A stretch of 64,000 nucleotides of DNA, taken from assembly GCF_015354405.1 (NCBI RefSeq), contig NZ_JADKYP010000023.1, forward strand, positions 36,616-100,615, read 5' to 3'. Shown piece after piece: positions 38,656-48,446 of the stretch; within the stretch, counting starts at the first letter, position 1, and the number at the start of each line of letters is the position of its first letter. Origin of the DNA: Nocardia sp. BSTN01 (lineage in GTDB: Bacteria > Actinomycetota > Actinomycetes > Mycobacteriales > Mycobacteriaceae). A model generated the notes under the pieces. It was not told the origin of the DNA. It searched no databases and was given only the letters and a program-made list of their open reading frames with translations. Position numbers and translations under genes: made by a program.

Positions 38656-39269
38656 GGTTGTTCGTTCTCCTGGCGTGGCGAGATTTCGGTAGTACTGCCA
38701 TCGGTGGCATGGTGCGGAACCTCGTTGTCCCTTGGGCTTTCGGGTGCACCGCCCCTCGGGCTCTCGGGCACACCGCCCCTGCTCCCCCCTGGAACGCCCC
38801 CCTCGGATTCCCCCTGAACGGATTCCGAGACGTTCCCTCCGTCGTCGTTGCCCCCGTTTTCGCGGCGGAACGACTCGTAGATGTCCAGGAGCACCTGCTT
38901 CTGCCGCTCCGTGATGTCGGTATCGGCCAGCAGTGCGTCCCGCACCGGGCTGTGCTCCCTCTGTTCGAGGTAGCCGGCCCGGACGTACAAGACCTCCGAA
39001 GACACGCGCAGACCCTTGGCGATCTGCGTGAGTACCTCGGCGGACGGGTTGCGCAATCCACGCTCGATCTGACTCAGGTACGGATTGCTCACCCCCGCCA
39101 GCTGTGCGAGCTGACGCAACGAGACCTGAGCGGCCTCCCGCTGCGCCCGGATGAAGCCTCCGATGTCGTGCGCCGCGTTGGCTACGCGACCCACCCGGTC
39201 TCCGGGAACCGCAGACGTCTCTGCGGTTTCCCCCGTGTTCCGATCAGAAACCTCTGGTTCCTGTGCCAT
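38652..39269 (-). CDS. XRE-family regulator upstream of hbhA (Rv0474-like)
   Basis: A 205-residue protein. The HTH is VSLRQLAQLAGVSNPYLSQI followed by ERGLRNPSAEVLTQIAKGL, a Cro/CI fold. A helical segment (ALLADTDITERQKQVLLDIY) follows, and the last ~65 residues are a low-complexity Gly/Ser/Pro/Glu tail that is absent from shorter mycobacterial homologues. The ATG at 39269 has GGTGAG seven bases upstream; a GTG four codons earlier is possible. It is the first gene of the hbhA transcript and its promoter carries nested inverted repeats, suggesting autoregulation. Rv0474 has been described as a copper-responsive regulator. Confidence 0.88.
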   Translation of the reverse strand: MAQEPEVSDRNTGETAETSAVPGDRVGRVANAAHDIGGFIRAQREAAQVSLRQLAQLAGVSNPYLSQIERGLRNPSAEVLTQIAKGLRVSSEVLYVRAGYLEQREHSPVRDALLADTDITERQKQVLLDIYESFRRENGGNDDGGNVSESVQGESEGGVPGGSRGGVPESPRGGAPESPRDNEVPHHATDGSTTEISPRQENEQP

Positions 39270-39312
39270 CACACTGCTCACCTTCCGGCGGTTGTACGGT
39301 CGATTCTAAATG

Positions 39313-39347
39313 AGGGTGCTAACTCTTGCAAGCACCCTTGTTAGCAC
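39313..39347. promoter_or_regulatory. Nested inverted repeats upstream of the XRE-hbhA operon
   Basis: AGGGTGCT-N10-AGCACCCT (39313-39338) and GTGCTAAC-N16-GTTAGCAC (39316-39347) overlap each other, and CTTGCAAG sits between the arms. The region is 44-78 bases upstream of the regulator start. Mutually exclusive hairpin or dimer binding is possible. Confidence 0.6.
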
Positions 39348-39387
39348 TATTTCGGCAAACTTCCGGCGGTGGTTGCCGGAGAGGTTG

Positions 39388-40779
39388 TCAGAAGCCTGGG
39401 AACAGTAAATGCGATACGGCGTAAATCGCCAGGCCGGCAAGTGATCCGACCACGGTGCCGTTGATCCGGATGAATTGCAGATCGCGTCCCGCCTGCAATT
39501 CGATCTTGCGACTCGCCTCATCGGCATCCCACCGGGCAACCGTGTCGCTGATCAGGGCGGCGATCTCGGAACCGTAGTTGGCGACGAGATACCTCACCCC
39601 GCGCTCAACCCAAGCGTCCACTTGTTTTGTCAGTTCCGGTTCGTCGACCAGACGCTGACCCAACTGCTGCACATTCTCCGAAATCTTGCGGCGCAAGGTG
39701 CTGCCCGGATCGTCGGCCGATTCCAGGATCATCCGTTTGGCCGCACGCCAGGTCGCGCGCGCCATTCCGGTAATTTCCTCGCGGCCCATGATCTCGGTCT
39801 TCACCCGCTCGGCCTTGGCGATCATCGCCTCGTCGTACTGCAGATCGCGGGCGAAATCCTCGAGAAATCGGTTCGCCGCCAATCGCACCTCGTGATCGGG
39901 TTGCGAGCGAATCTTCCAGGTGAATTCCACCAATTCCCGGTAGATCTTCTCCGACAACAGGATATTGGCGAATTTCGGCGCCCAGGACGGGGCATCGCGC
40001 ATGACGATCCGGTCCAGGGTCTCCTGACTCGCCAGAGCCCACTGGTGGGCGCGTTCGGCCAGCAGATCCAGCAGCGGCTCCTGCCGGTTCTCGGCCAGCA
40101 GCTCGGCGAGTACCCGCCCGATCGGCGGCCCCCACTGCGGTTCGGCGATGCGCTTGACGATGGTCTGGTCGATCACCTGCTCGACATCGGAGTCGCGCAG
40201 CGCGCCGATCACCGCTCGCAGAATGGTCGACGACTCCTCCGACACCCGCGCGGCATGCCGGGGATCGGCCATCCAGGTCCCCAACCGCAACGAGATCTGC
40301 GCCGAGTTCACCTTCGTCGCCACGGTGTCGGGCGAGAGGAAATTGGTGCGCACGAAATCGCCCAGGCTGGTGCCGAGTTGATCTTTCTTCTTGCGGATGA
40401 TCGCCGTGTGCGGAATGGGCAGGCCGAGCGGATGCCGGAACAGCGCGGTGACCGCGAACCAGTCCGCCAGCGCGCCGACCATGCCGGCCTCCGAGGCCGC
40501 GCGCACATAGCCGACCCAGCTGCCGCCGATATCGCGTGAACCGAGCCAGCAACAGACCAGATAGACGACCGTGGCCGCGGCCAGGAATCCGGTCGCGACC
40601 ATCTTCATCTTGCGCAGATCGCGTTTCTTCCCGGATTCGTCCATCAGGTCGGCGAACGACGACGGTGGTTCGGGCGCGCCCCGGCTCCCGGACCGTGTGG
40701 CATTTCCCACTCCCGCCCGGGTCTCGGGGTGCGCGTTCGCTTCCGCCAGGACGGGGGCGCTGCCGGCAGATTGCTCCAT
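39388..40779 (-). CDS. DUF445 family membrane protein (Rv0473-like)
   Basis: A 463-residue protein of the DUF445/YheB family. An N-terminal polar segment leads to a membrane helix (MVATGFLAAATVVYLVCCWL), then the family signature GYVRAASEAGMVGALADWFA and VTALFRHPLGLPIPHTAII. Long helical repeats follow and a last membrane helix (VVGSLAGLAIYAVSHLLF) ends the chain. The family has no established activity. It follows the mycobacterial order (Rv0473 beside Rv0474/hbhA) and is divergent from the TetR gene. Confidence 0.88.
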   Translation of the reverse strand: MEQSAGSAPVLAEANAHPETRAGVGNATRSGSRGAPEPPSSFADLMDESGKKRDLRKMKMVATGFLAAATVVYLVCCWLGSRDIGGSWVGYVRAASEAGMVGALADWFAVTALFRHPLGLPIPHTAIIRKKKDQLGTSLGDFVRTNFLSPDTVATKVNSAQISLRLGTWMADPRHAARVSEESSTILRAVIGALRDSDVEQVIDQTIVKRIAEPQWGPPIGRVLAELLAENRQEPLLDLLAERAHQWALASQETLDRIVMRDAPSWAPKFANILLSEKIYRELVEFTWKIRSQPDHEVRLAANRFLEDFARDLQYDEAMIAKAERVKTEIMGREEITGMARATWRAAKRMILESADDPGSTLRRKISENVQQLGQRLVDEPELTKQVDAWVERGVRYLVANYGSEIAALISDTVARWDADEASRKIELQAGRDLQFIRINGTVVGSLAGLAIYAVSHLLFPGF

Positions 40780-40961
40780 ATCCCCATTCTGGCTGGAATA
40801 TCGGCGCCGCCGACGTGCGCCCGCTCACCCCGCGTCCCTCGCCGCCTCGGCCGAACGGCACGCGCCGGGGGCGGGCCCGCTCGGCGAACCGGGAACATCA
40901 CCTCGGCGGAGGACTTAAGCTGGTGGTGCCCATATCCCCGGATCCAGGAGTCCCCTCGAGC

Positions 40962-41684
40962 ATGACCACACATCGTGCCGCGAGCGCTGCCGTCGACACC
41001 CCCGCGGTGCGCCCCGGCCGGGTGGACGGTCGCAAGCGGCGCTGGCACCAGCACAAGATCGACCGCCGGGAAGAACTCGTCGACGGCACCCTCGCGGCTA
41101 TCCGCAACCGCGGCGGCGATGTCGGAATGGACGAGATCGCCGCGGAGATCGGCGTATCCAAAACCGTCCTGTACCGCTACTTCTCGGACAAGTCCGACCT
41201 GACCCGCGCCACCATGGAGCGGTTCATCGAGACCACGCTGATGCCGCGGATCTACGAGGCGATCAGCGACGACGCCGACGAATATCAGCTCGTCCGCAAC
41301 ACCCTGGCCGCCTATGTGCACACCGTCGAGGCCGATATCGACGTCTACCGCTTCATCATGGGCAACGGCTCCACCACCGACAAGTCCAGCCTCGCCGATT
41401 TCGAGAAGCTGTTCGCCGACGTGGTGTCGGTCGTGGTGCAGACCAAGGCCTTCGATCGCGGCGTCGACACCGAGGGTGTGCTGCTGTATTCCTACGTCAT
41501 CGTCGGCGGTGTGCAGCTGGCCACCGACTGGTGGATCAGCAATCGCTCGATGTCGGCCGATCGCATGCTCGACCACCTGGCGATGATGGTGTGGAGCGCC
41601 ATCGAGGGCATGGTCCGCGCGGGTGGTTCGCCGGAGAAGTTCAACGCCGTGCCGCACGAACTTCCCGAGGCCGACCTGGGCTGA
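40962..41684 (+). CDS. TetR-family transcriptional regulator (Rv0472c-like)
   Basis: A 240-residue repressor-type regulator. The N-terminal HTH is VGMDEIAAEIGVSKTVLYRY followed by FSDKSDLTRATMERFIE; the C-terminal ligand-binding domain is all-helical (FIMGNGSTTDKSSLADFEKL, VIVGGVQLATDWWISN). The ATG at 40962 is preferred because the frame upstream is antisense to the DUF445 gene. It matches Rv0472c in position and orientation. In mycobacteria the neighbours include mycolic acid genes; here the downstream neighbour is the AarF kinase, so its target is uncertain. Confidence 0.9.
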   Translation: MTTHRAASAAVDTPAVRPGRVDGRKRRWHQHKIDRREELVDGTLAAIRNRGGDVGMDEIAAEIGVSKTVLYRYFSDKSDLTRATMERFIETTLMPRIYEAISDDADEYQLVRNTLAAYVHTVEADIDVYRFIMGNGSTTDKSSLADFEKLFADVVSVVVQTKAFDRGVDTEGVLLYSYVIVGGVQLATDWWISNRSMSADRMLDHLAMMVWSAIEGMVRAGGSPEKFNAVPHELPEADLG

Positions 41685-41783
41685 TTCGCCCGCGAAGGAA
41701 TCCGTGCTCGCCGTCTCTGGGCCGACGGCTCACGCTTGGTTACGCTGAACACCGGCCAGGCGGGGCATCAACGGAGGTCATCA

Positions 41784-43226
<1,443 letters not shown>

Positions 43227-43246
43227 TCGGGCACTACGAGAATGGG

Positions 43247-44494
43247 ATGGGCATGACCGACAGGGAATTCGACCTCGTACTGTTCGGCGCGACGGGGTTC
43301 GTCGGCCGGCTGACCGCGCAGTATCTGGCCGAGACCGCGCCCGAGAACGCGCGCATCGCCCTCGCGGGCCGCTCGCCGGAGAAGCTCACCGCGGTGCGCG
43401 ACGAACTCGGCGGCGCCGCGGCGATCTGGCCGCTGCTGGTCGCCGATTCCTCTGACCAGGCGGCGCTGGACGCGCTGGCGGCCCGGACCAAGGTCGTGGT
43501 CACCACCGTGGGGCCGTACCTGCGTTACGGCCTGCCGCTGGCCCAGGCCTGCGCGAACGCCGGCACCCATTACGCGGATCTGACCGGCGAGCCGCTGTTC
43601 ATCCGCGAATGTATCGATCGGTTCGGTGAGCGGGCCGCCGAAACCGGCGCGAAGATCGTGAATTCCTGTGGGTACGACTCGATTCCGTCGGACCTGAGCG
43701 TGTATCGGCTCTTCCGGCGGTCCGTCGAGGACAACACCGGGGAACTCACCGACACCACGCTGGTGGCGTGGCTCAAGGGCGGCGCCAGCGGCGGCACCAT
43801 CGATTCCGGGCGGGCGATGATGGAGGCCATCGCCACCGATCCGGCCAAGGGTTCGGTGCTCTCGCACCCGTATTCGCTGAGCCCGGACAAGTCGATGGAA
43901 CCCGATGTGGGCCGGCAGTCCGATCAGGCTCTCTCGCGCGCCTCGGCCATCGACCCCAGCCTCGACGGCTGGGTCGCCACCTTCGTGATGGCCGCGCACA
44001 ACACCAAGGTGGTGCGGCGCAGCAACGGCCTGCTGGGCTGGGTGTACGGCAAGAACTTCCGCTACCGCGAGGTGATGAGCGCCGGGAGCTCGCCGGCGGC
44101 CCCGCTGGTCGCCGCCGGAATGGCCGGCGGCATCGTCGCCGGTATGACCGCCGGTGCGCTGCTCTCCCGCGTGTCGGTGGGGCGCCGGCTCCTGGACCGG
44201 ATCCTGCCGAAGCCGGGGACCGGTCCCGGCGAGGACGCCCGCCGCAGCGGCTGGTTCACCATGAAGACCTTCGCCGACACCACCTCCGGCGCGCGCTACG
44301 TCTGCACCTTCGCCGGGCAGGGCGATCCGGGCTATCAGGCCACCTCGGTCATGCTCGGTGAGGCCGGACTGTGCCTGGCCTTCGACGAACTGCCCGAGCT
44401 GGCGGGCATCCTCACCCCCGCCTCCGCCATGGGCGATCCGCTCACCGATCGTCTGCGGCGGGCCGGGCTGACCATCGAGGTCGATCGGGCCTGA
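43247..44494 (+). CDS. Trans-acting enoyl reductase/saccharopine dehydrogenase-like protein
   Basis: A 415-residue Rossmann protein with FDLVLFGATGFVGRLTAQYL at the N-terminus, VVTTVGPYLRYGLPLAQACA, and NSCGYDSIPSDLSVYRLF. A central hydrophobic patch (PLVAAGMAGGIVAGMTAGAL) may associate with membrane. The family includes mycobacterial Rv2449c and the Rv2953 trans-acting enoyl reductase of phthiocerol/phenolphthiocerol lipid synthesis. A role in complex-lipid modification is plausible but not shown. The start is either ATG 43247 or 43253. Confidence 0.85.
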   Translation: MGMTDREFDLVLFGATGFVGRLTAQYLAETAPENARIALAGRSPEKLTAVRDELGGAAAIWPLLVADSSDQAALDALAARTKVVVTTVGPYLRYGLPLAQACANAGTHYADLTGEPLFIRECIDRFGERAAETGAKIVNSCGYDSIPSDLSVYRLFRRSVEDNTGELTDTTLVAWLKGGASGGTIDSGRAMMEAIATDPAKGSVLSHPYSLSPDKSMEPDVGRQSDQALSRASAIDPSLDGWVATFVMAAHNTKVVRRSNGLLGWVYGKNFRYREVMSAGSSPAAPLVAAGMAGGIVAGMTAGALLSRVSVGRRLLDRILPKPGTGPGEDARRSGWFTMKTFADTTSGARYVCTFAGQGDPGYQATSVMLGEAGLCLAFDELPELAGILTPASAMGDPLTDRLRRAGLTIEVDRA

Positions 44495-44518
44495 ACGACG
44501 GATTCGCTTGCGGCGCAG

Positions 44519-44551
44519 ACCCGTTCACAGGTCCTCGGGCAGTGAACGGGT
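44519..44551. terminator. Hairpin overlapping the 3' end of the diiron protein gene
   Basis: ACCCGTTCAC (44519-44528) pairs perfectly with GTGAACGGGT (44542-44551) with a 13-base loop. It sits at the convergent junction of the enoyl reductase-like and AurF-like genes and includes the latter's stop codon. Confidence 0.6.
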
Positions 44552-45451
44552 CAGCCGCCACAGCGTGTGCACCGCCGCGCCGTCGAGCATGCCGACCTCG
44601 TCGAAATAGCGCAGCATCGGCTCGGACAGAAAACTCATCGTCCGCCGGTACTGCGGTCCGGTGAAGGCCGCGGCGAATCCACGCCGGGGGTCGATGCCCA
44701 CCGCGCGATAGACCTGTGGATTGACGAGCATCGGATACAGCACCAGCGCGAAGTAGGCCAGCAGGAGTTGATGCGGCAGCCGCTGCCACCGCGAACGCCG
44801 GGCCATCCCGCGGGCCAGCGCATCGCGGGCGAAGCCGATGTGCCGCGCCTCCTCGAGCACGTGGATACGCATCAACTGCCGCACATGCGGCTGAACAGCG
44901 CTGTCGGCCATGGCTTCTCGTTGGCCACGATCGAGAATTTCCTCGATCAGCAGCGTGCCGGCGTATACGACCGGGCCGATCGGGAAGTGTTCGGCGACGC
45001 GCAACTGCATCCGGTTCAGCGCCACCGGCCGATACGGCGGTATGCCGGTCTTGTCGATGAGCCGCGCGAACATGATCGAGTGGCGCGCCTCCTCACTCAG
45101 TTCGGTGAGCGCGTACATCGCGTGCTGCGAGGTCGGATCGCGCGCGACGATGCGCAGCAGATATTTGCTGAGCAGCCCCTCGGCGACGATCCCGAACGAC
45201 AGCAGGCTCACCAATTCGTGTTTGCCGAGTTCAATGCGCTGCTCTGGGGTGAGGCGATCCCACAGCGGGGTGCCGTAGAGGGAGATCCGGTGTTCGGGCA
45301 GCCAGGCCTTGTCCGGCTGCCACGGCTGCTCCCAATCGATATCGATATCGGCGTCGTAGAAGTGTTCCGCCGACGAGCGAAGCAGCCGCTGGGCCACGCG
45401 CTCGCGCCCGTCGGAACCGTCCCCCGCGAAATTCTCGATGTGCTGTGCCAT
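44525..45451 (-). CDS. AurF-like diiron oxygenase
   Basis: A 308-residue four-helix-bundle ferritin-like protein. Iron-ligand helices are visible as EHLVSL-type GKHELVSLLSFG, ALTELSEEARHSIMF and MRIHVLEEARHIGFARD (two E-x2-R-H patterns). The family includes AurF N-oxygenase and aldehyde deformylase-like proteins; many actinobacterial copies have no known substrate. The ATG at 45451 follows GGTGAAG; upstream ATGs (45490) and a GTG exist but precede low-complexity sequence. It is divergent from a DUF4873/methyltransferase pair, with an 11-bp-arm dyad between them. Confidence 0.85.
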   Translation of the reverse strand: MAQHIENFAGDGSDGRERVAQRLLRSSAEHFYDADIDIDWEQPWQPDKAWLPEHRISLYGTPLWDRLTPEQRIELGKHELVSLLSFGIVAEGLLSKYLLRIVARDPTSQHAMYALTELSEEARHSIMFARLIDKTGIPPYRPVALNRMQLRVAEHFPIGPVVYAGTLLIEEILDRGQREAMADSAVQPHVRQLMRIHVLEEARHIGFARDALARGMARRSRWQRLPHQLLLAYFALVLYPMLVNPQVYRAVGIDPRRGFAAAFTGPQYRRTMSFLSEPMLRYFDEVGMLDGAAVHTLWRLTRSLPEDL

Positions 45452-45493
45452 CGGCTTCACCGTCCTGCCGCCCGACCGCGGCCCGCGCATTGT

Positions 45494-45527
45494 GCTCACG
45501 TCGGCGCGTTTGCCGACCGATGTGAGC
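45494..45527. promoter_or_regulatory. Dyad in the AurF/DUF4873 divergent promoter region
   Basis: GCTCACGTCGG (45494-45504) and CCGATGTGAGC (45517-45527) form an inverted repeat with 10 of 11 pairs and a 12-base spacer. It lies 43-76 bases before the diiron start and 85-118 bases before the DUF4873 start, suggesting a shared operator. Confidence 0.45.
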
Positions 45528-45611
45528 GGTGGCACACTCGATATTACCTATTACTCATTGTCACGGCTATAGTCCGGGCAGGGCACTCTCGCGCAGCTCA
45601 GGAAGGCGACC

Positions 45612-45935
45612 ATGCGGCAACCCGAAGCGGATTACCAGGGGCCGGCCGTTGTCGTGCTCGGCGATCGGGAATTCGCCGTCCGGGTGCGGCTGCGCGGCCA
45701 TCGCCAGCCGATCGACGGCATCTACCGCTGGTACGGACGCCTCGATCCGGATGCCGCGCTGGATGCGGCGGCCGGCAACCGGAAACAGCGCGTCGAAGTG
45801 CGCACCGCCGAAGGCACCGCGGCGGCGATCCTGGGTGATCGCGACTTCTGGGGGCGACTGCGGCTGCTCGGGCACAGCGCACCGCCGTATCGGATCTCGA
45901 CAGTGGACGACCTCGACGCGAGGATGACCCGGTGA
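45612..45935 (+). CDS. DUF4873 domain protein
   Basis: A 107-residue beta-rich protein: YQGPAVVVLGDREFAVRVRL, RQPIDGIYRWYGRLDP, then GTAAAILGDRDFWGRLRLLG and PPYRISTV. It matches the DUF4873 pattern, a domain often fused to or encoded with flavin monooxygenases. The ATG has AAGGCG upstream. Its stop overlaps the next gene (GTGA), so it is coupled to the methyltransferase. Confidence 0.8.
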   Translation: MRQPEADYQGPAVVVLGDREFAVRVRLRGHRQPIDGIYRWYGRLDPDAALDAAAGNRKQRVEVRTAEGTAAAILGDRDFWGRLRLLGHSAPPYRISTVDDLDARMTR

Positions 45936-46567
45936 ATCTCGCACGCCGCACCATGAACAACCCGGTTTTCGCCCTGCTCTACGAGCGGGCGTGGCGGCCG
46001 ACCAGTTTTCTGCTCGCCACCGGGCGGACCATGCACGCCGATCGCCGTGACGCGGTGCGCACCCTGCGCCTCGGCGCGGGCGATCGGGTGCTCGACATCG
46101 CCTGCGGGCCGGGCAATTTCACCCACTATCTGAGTGAGCACGTCGGCGCCGGATATGCGGTGGGCATCGATTTCTCGGTGCCGATGCTGCGGCAGGCCGT
46201 CGCCGACAACGCCGGCCCGCGAGCCGGTTACGTCCGCGGCGACGCACGCCGGCTGCCGTTCCCCGACAACAGCTTCGACGCGGTCTGCTGTTTCGGTGCG
46301 CTGTATCTGATTCCGGATCCGCTGACCGCCGCCGCCGAGATGATCCGGGTGCTCGCGCCCGGCGGCCGCATCGCGATCAGCACCAGTCATCGCCCGCGGG
46401 GCTGGGTGGGGCAGGTGTCGAGCGCGGTCGGCGGCGCGGGCGGGCTGCGCGTATTCGACCTCGACACCTTCCCGAAGCTGTTCGCCGAATGCGGATTGGT
46501 GGATATCGAACAGGAAGTGCACGGCCTGTTGCAGTACGTCAGCGCCCGGGCGGCCGAGGCGGCGTGA
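45932..46567 (+). CDS. Class I SAM-dependent methyltransferase
   Basis: A 211-residue UbiE/COQ5-like methyltransferase. SAM motifs are VLDIACGPGNFTHYLSEHV (motif I), VGIDFSVPMLRQAV (post-I), YVRGDARRLPFPDNSFDAVC (motif II) and AAEMIRVLAPGGRIAIS (motif III). The GTG start overlaps the DUF4873 stop. Together with the divergent diiron protein this forms a small oxidation/methylation cluster of unknown product. Confidence 0.9.
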   Translation: MNLARRTMNNPVFALLYERAWRPTSFLLATGRTMHADRRDAVRTLRLGAGDRVLDIACGPGNFTHYLSEHVGAGYAVGIDFSVPMLRQAVADNAGPRAGYVRGDARRLPFPDNSFDAVCCFGALYLIPDPLTAAAEMIRVLAPGGRIAISTSHRPRGWVGQVSSAVGGAGGLRVFDLDTFPKLFAECGLVDIEQEVHGLLQYVSARAAEAA

Positions 46568-46602
46568 AACTGGCAGCGACACAGTGATTTACACATTTGT
46601 CT

Positions 46603-46618
46603 CGCACATCGATGTGCG
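46603..46618. promoter_or_regulatory. 16-bp perfect palindrome upstream of the ESX-like cassette
   Basis: CGCACATCGATGTGCG is a perfect 16-bp palindrome located 89-104 bases upstream of the GTG start of the helical protein. The flanks are comparatively A/T-rich. It could be an operator controlling the cassette. Confidence 0.45.
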
Positions 46619-46706
46619 CATTCACAATGCGCCGCCGCGCGCCGGGCACCGGTCGCTCCGGTAAGCTCGCCGAGGAAAAGTCTCGGGGCGGAAGGGGATC
46701 ATCGCG

Positions 46707-47093
46707 GTGCCGATTCCGGAGACCGGTCAGCATCTGGCGCGCGAGTTGTACGCCGCGGCAACAGGTTCCGGACCCGAGGTGTTCGAGATCGCCGAGGACA
46801 CCGCCCGCAATCTCGCGGCGGCCTGCGACCGGCTCGTCGAGGATCTCCACGCCGCCCGCAGCGGCGGTGCGGTCCCGGCCGCGGTGCGCGGCTTCGGCGA
46901 ACTCGCTTCCGGGCGCGCCCTGGCACGCGGATTCTCCCGCAAGAGCGGCGAATACCTCGACACCATGCTCTCGTTCCAGCAGACGGCGCTGCTGTTCAAG
47001 GCCGCCTATCTGGCCGCGGGGAAGCATTTCGACGAGGCCGAAGCCGCCAATCGCGCGGCGCTGGCGCTGATCCGGCCCGAGCCGGGAGCCTGA
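46707..47093 (+). CDS. Small helical protein, first gene of the ESX-like cassette
   Basis: A 128-residue, nearly all-helical, Ala-rich protein (DTARNLAAACDRLVEDLHAA, EYLDTMLSFQQTALLFKAAY, AAGKHFDEAEAANRAALALI). I do not recognise the family. No WxG motif is visible. The next gene begins one base after its stop (TGA-C-ATG) and encodes a PPE-like protein, so this may be a secretion partner analogous to a PE protein. It starts with GTG at 46707. Confidence 0.65.
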   Translation: MPIPETGQHLARELYAAATGSGPEVFEIAEDTARNLAAACDRLVEDLHAARSGGAVPAAVRGFGELASGRALARGFSRKSGEYLDTMLSFQQTALLFKAAYLAAGKHFDEAEAANRAALALIRPEPGA

Positions 47094-47094
47094 C

Positions 47095-47667
47095 ATGGCC
47101 GACGCGTCCCGCTTCGATCCGCCCTTCGTCGCGGATCGGGAGGTCTACGGCTCCTACAGCCACCGGCAACTCTGGGAACTGGTGCACGAGGCACTGGCCC
47201 CGGCCGCACTGGGCGAGGCGGCGGCGGCCTGGCAACGGCAGGCGGCCGCCGTCGCCGCGGCGTTCCGGACCTTCGCCGACACCACCCACGCCGAATTCGA
47301 GCGCTGGTCCGGGCATGCGCGCGCGGCGGCCGAACCCGCGACGGCGGCATTCGTCGAACGGGGCGCCGCCGCCGCCGAGGTCTGCACCCGGCTGCGACAC
47401 CTGCTGGAGGCCGATGCCGAAGCGGCGCAATCCATTCGAGACGCGCTTCCCGCGCCGGCGAACTATGTCCCGCTGCCCGACCCGGTCGCCGAGGTGGTGC
47501 ACGGCGGCGCCCGGCGGATGACACACGACATCGCCGCCGCCGCGGCCCTGGCCGACGCCCGCGACATCATGACCTTCCGCTACAACAGCACCCTGGCCGC
47601 CTCCGGCGATCGGGTGCCGCGCTTCGTTCCCGCACCCGGGCCGGATTCGGGTGGGGGTCACCCGTAG
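47095..47667 (+). CDS. PPE-like/WXG-like putative type VII secretion substrate
   Basis: A 190-residue Ala-rich helical protein. AAAWQRQAAAVAAAFRTFAD and a Trp-Ser-Gly turn in EFERWSGHARAAAEPATAAF (W71-S-G73) match the helix-turn-helix layout of PPE and WXG100 proteins. Long helices continue to about residue 120. The N-terminus is not the canonical PPE start (no Pro-Pro-Glu), and the last 50 residues are a different domain. The preceding helical gene and the following EspG-like chaperone strongly support a type VII substrate. No ESX core genes are in the window. Confidence 0.62.
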   Translation: MADASRFDPPFVADREVYGSYSHRQLWELVHEALAPAALGEAAAAWQRQAAAVAAAFRTFADTTHAEFERWSGHARAAAEPATAAFVERGAAAAEVCTRLRHLLEADAEAAQSIRDALPAPANYVPLPDPVAEVVHGGARRMTHDIAAAAALADARDIMTFRYNSTLAASGDRVPRFVPAPGPDSGGGHP

Positions 47668-48392
47668 TGAAGTGGGTGCTGACGCCGGACGAATTCGCCC
47701 ACGTCTGGGCCACCGAAACCGATCTCGACCGCCGCCCCTATCCGGTGAACATGATCCCGGAATCCGCGGTGCGCACCGAAACCGAATATGCCGCACTGGG
47801 ATTGCGCGCCCGCTACGCGCGCAACACCGATCCGGATCTCACCGCCGCACTGCTGCTGTGCACCCGGCCGGACGCCACCACCATCACCGTCTCCGGCCGG
47901 CGCTCCACACCGCCGGACGAGCCGGAACTGATCCTCGCCTTCGCCGCCGTCGTCCACCGGCACGCGGGATTGCTGATCGCGCGGCCCGACGCCGTCACGG
48001 TCGCCGTCTGCCATGCGCGCGGGCTGGGCGAACGGCTCGTGGACGCGATCGGCTCGGCGCCGGCGGGCAGATGCGGGCCGATGCGCGAACCGCAGCAGGC
48101 GGTGCTCGACACCGGGACCGACGCCCGGCCCGGCGGTGATATCGGCACACCGCGGGATCCGGGCGCCGCCCGCTTCCGCCGCACCCTACGCGCGCCGGTC
48201 GACGCGCGCGGGTTCATCACCGTCACCGTCGCACCGGACAATCCCATGTCGCCGCCGACGCGGCACCGCACCTGGCTCGATATCACCGGCGACGGCCGCT
48301 ATCTGCTCACCACGGCCGCCGAGCTGGTGCTGACCCCGGTCGACGACGCCGAATTCGCCGCACAGTTGACGAGACTGGCCGGAATCGGCTGA
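47667..48392 (+). CDS. EspG-family ESX secretion-associated chaperone
   Basis: A 241-residue protein with the EspG pattern: an N-terminal LTPDEFAHVWATETDLDRRP segment, central strands (TAALLLCTRPDATTITVSGR), and a C-terminal block GRYLLTTAAELVLTPVDDAE. EspG proteins bind the tips of PPE proteins and keep PE-PPE pairs soluble before export. The GTG start shares one base with the stop of the PPE-like gene, indicating a tight operon. This is the most recognisable of the three cassette genes. Confidence 0.75.
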   Translation: MKWVLTPDEFAHVWATETDLDRRPYPVNMIPESAVRTETEYAALGLRARYARNTDPDLTAALLLCTRPDATTITVSGRRSTPPDEPELILAFAAVVHRHAGLLIARPDAVTVAVCHARGLGERLVDAIGSAPAGRCGPMREPQQAVLDTGTDARPGGDIGTPRDPGAARFRRTLRAPVDARGFITVTVAPDNPMSPPTRHRTWLDITGDGRYLLTTAAELVLTPVDDAEFAAQLTRLAGIG

Positions 48393-48446
48393 TTCGCGGC
48401 ACGATCACCGCCCAGCTGTCGGGGCCGCCGACCATACTCGACGGTT

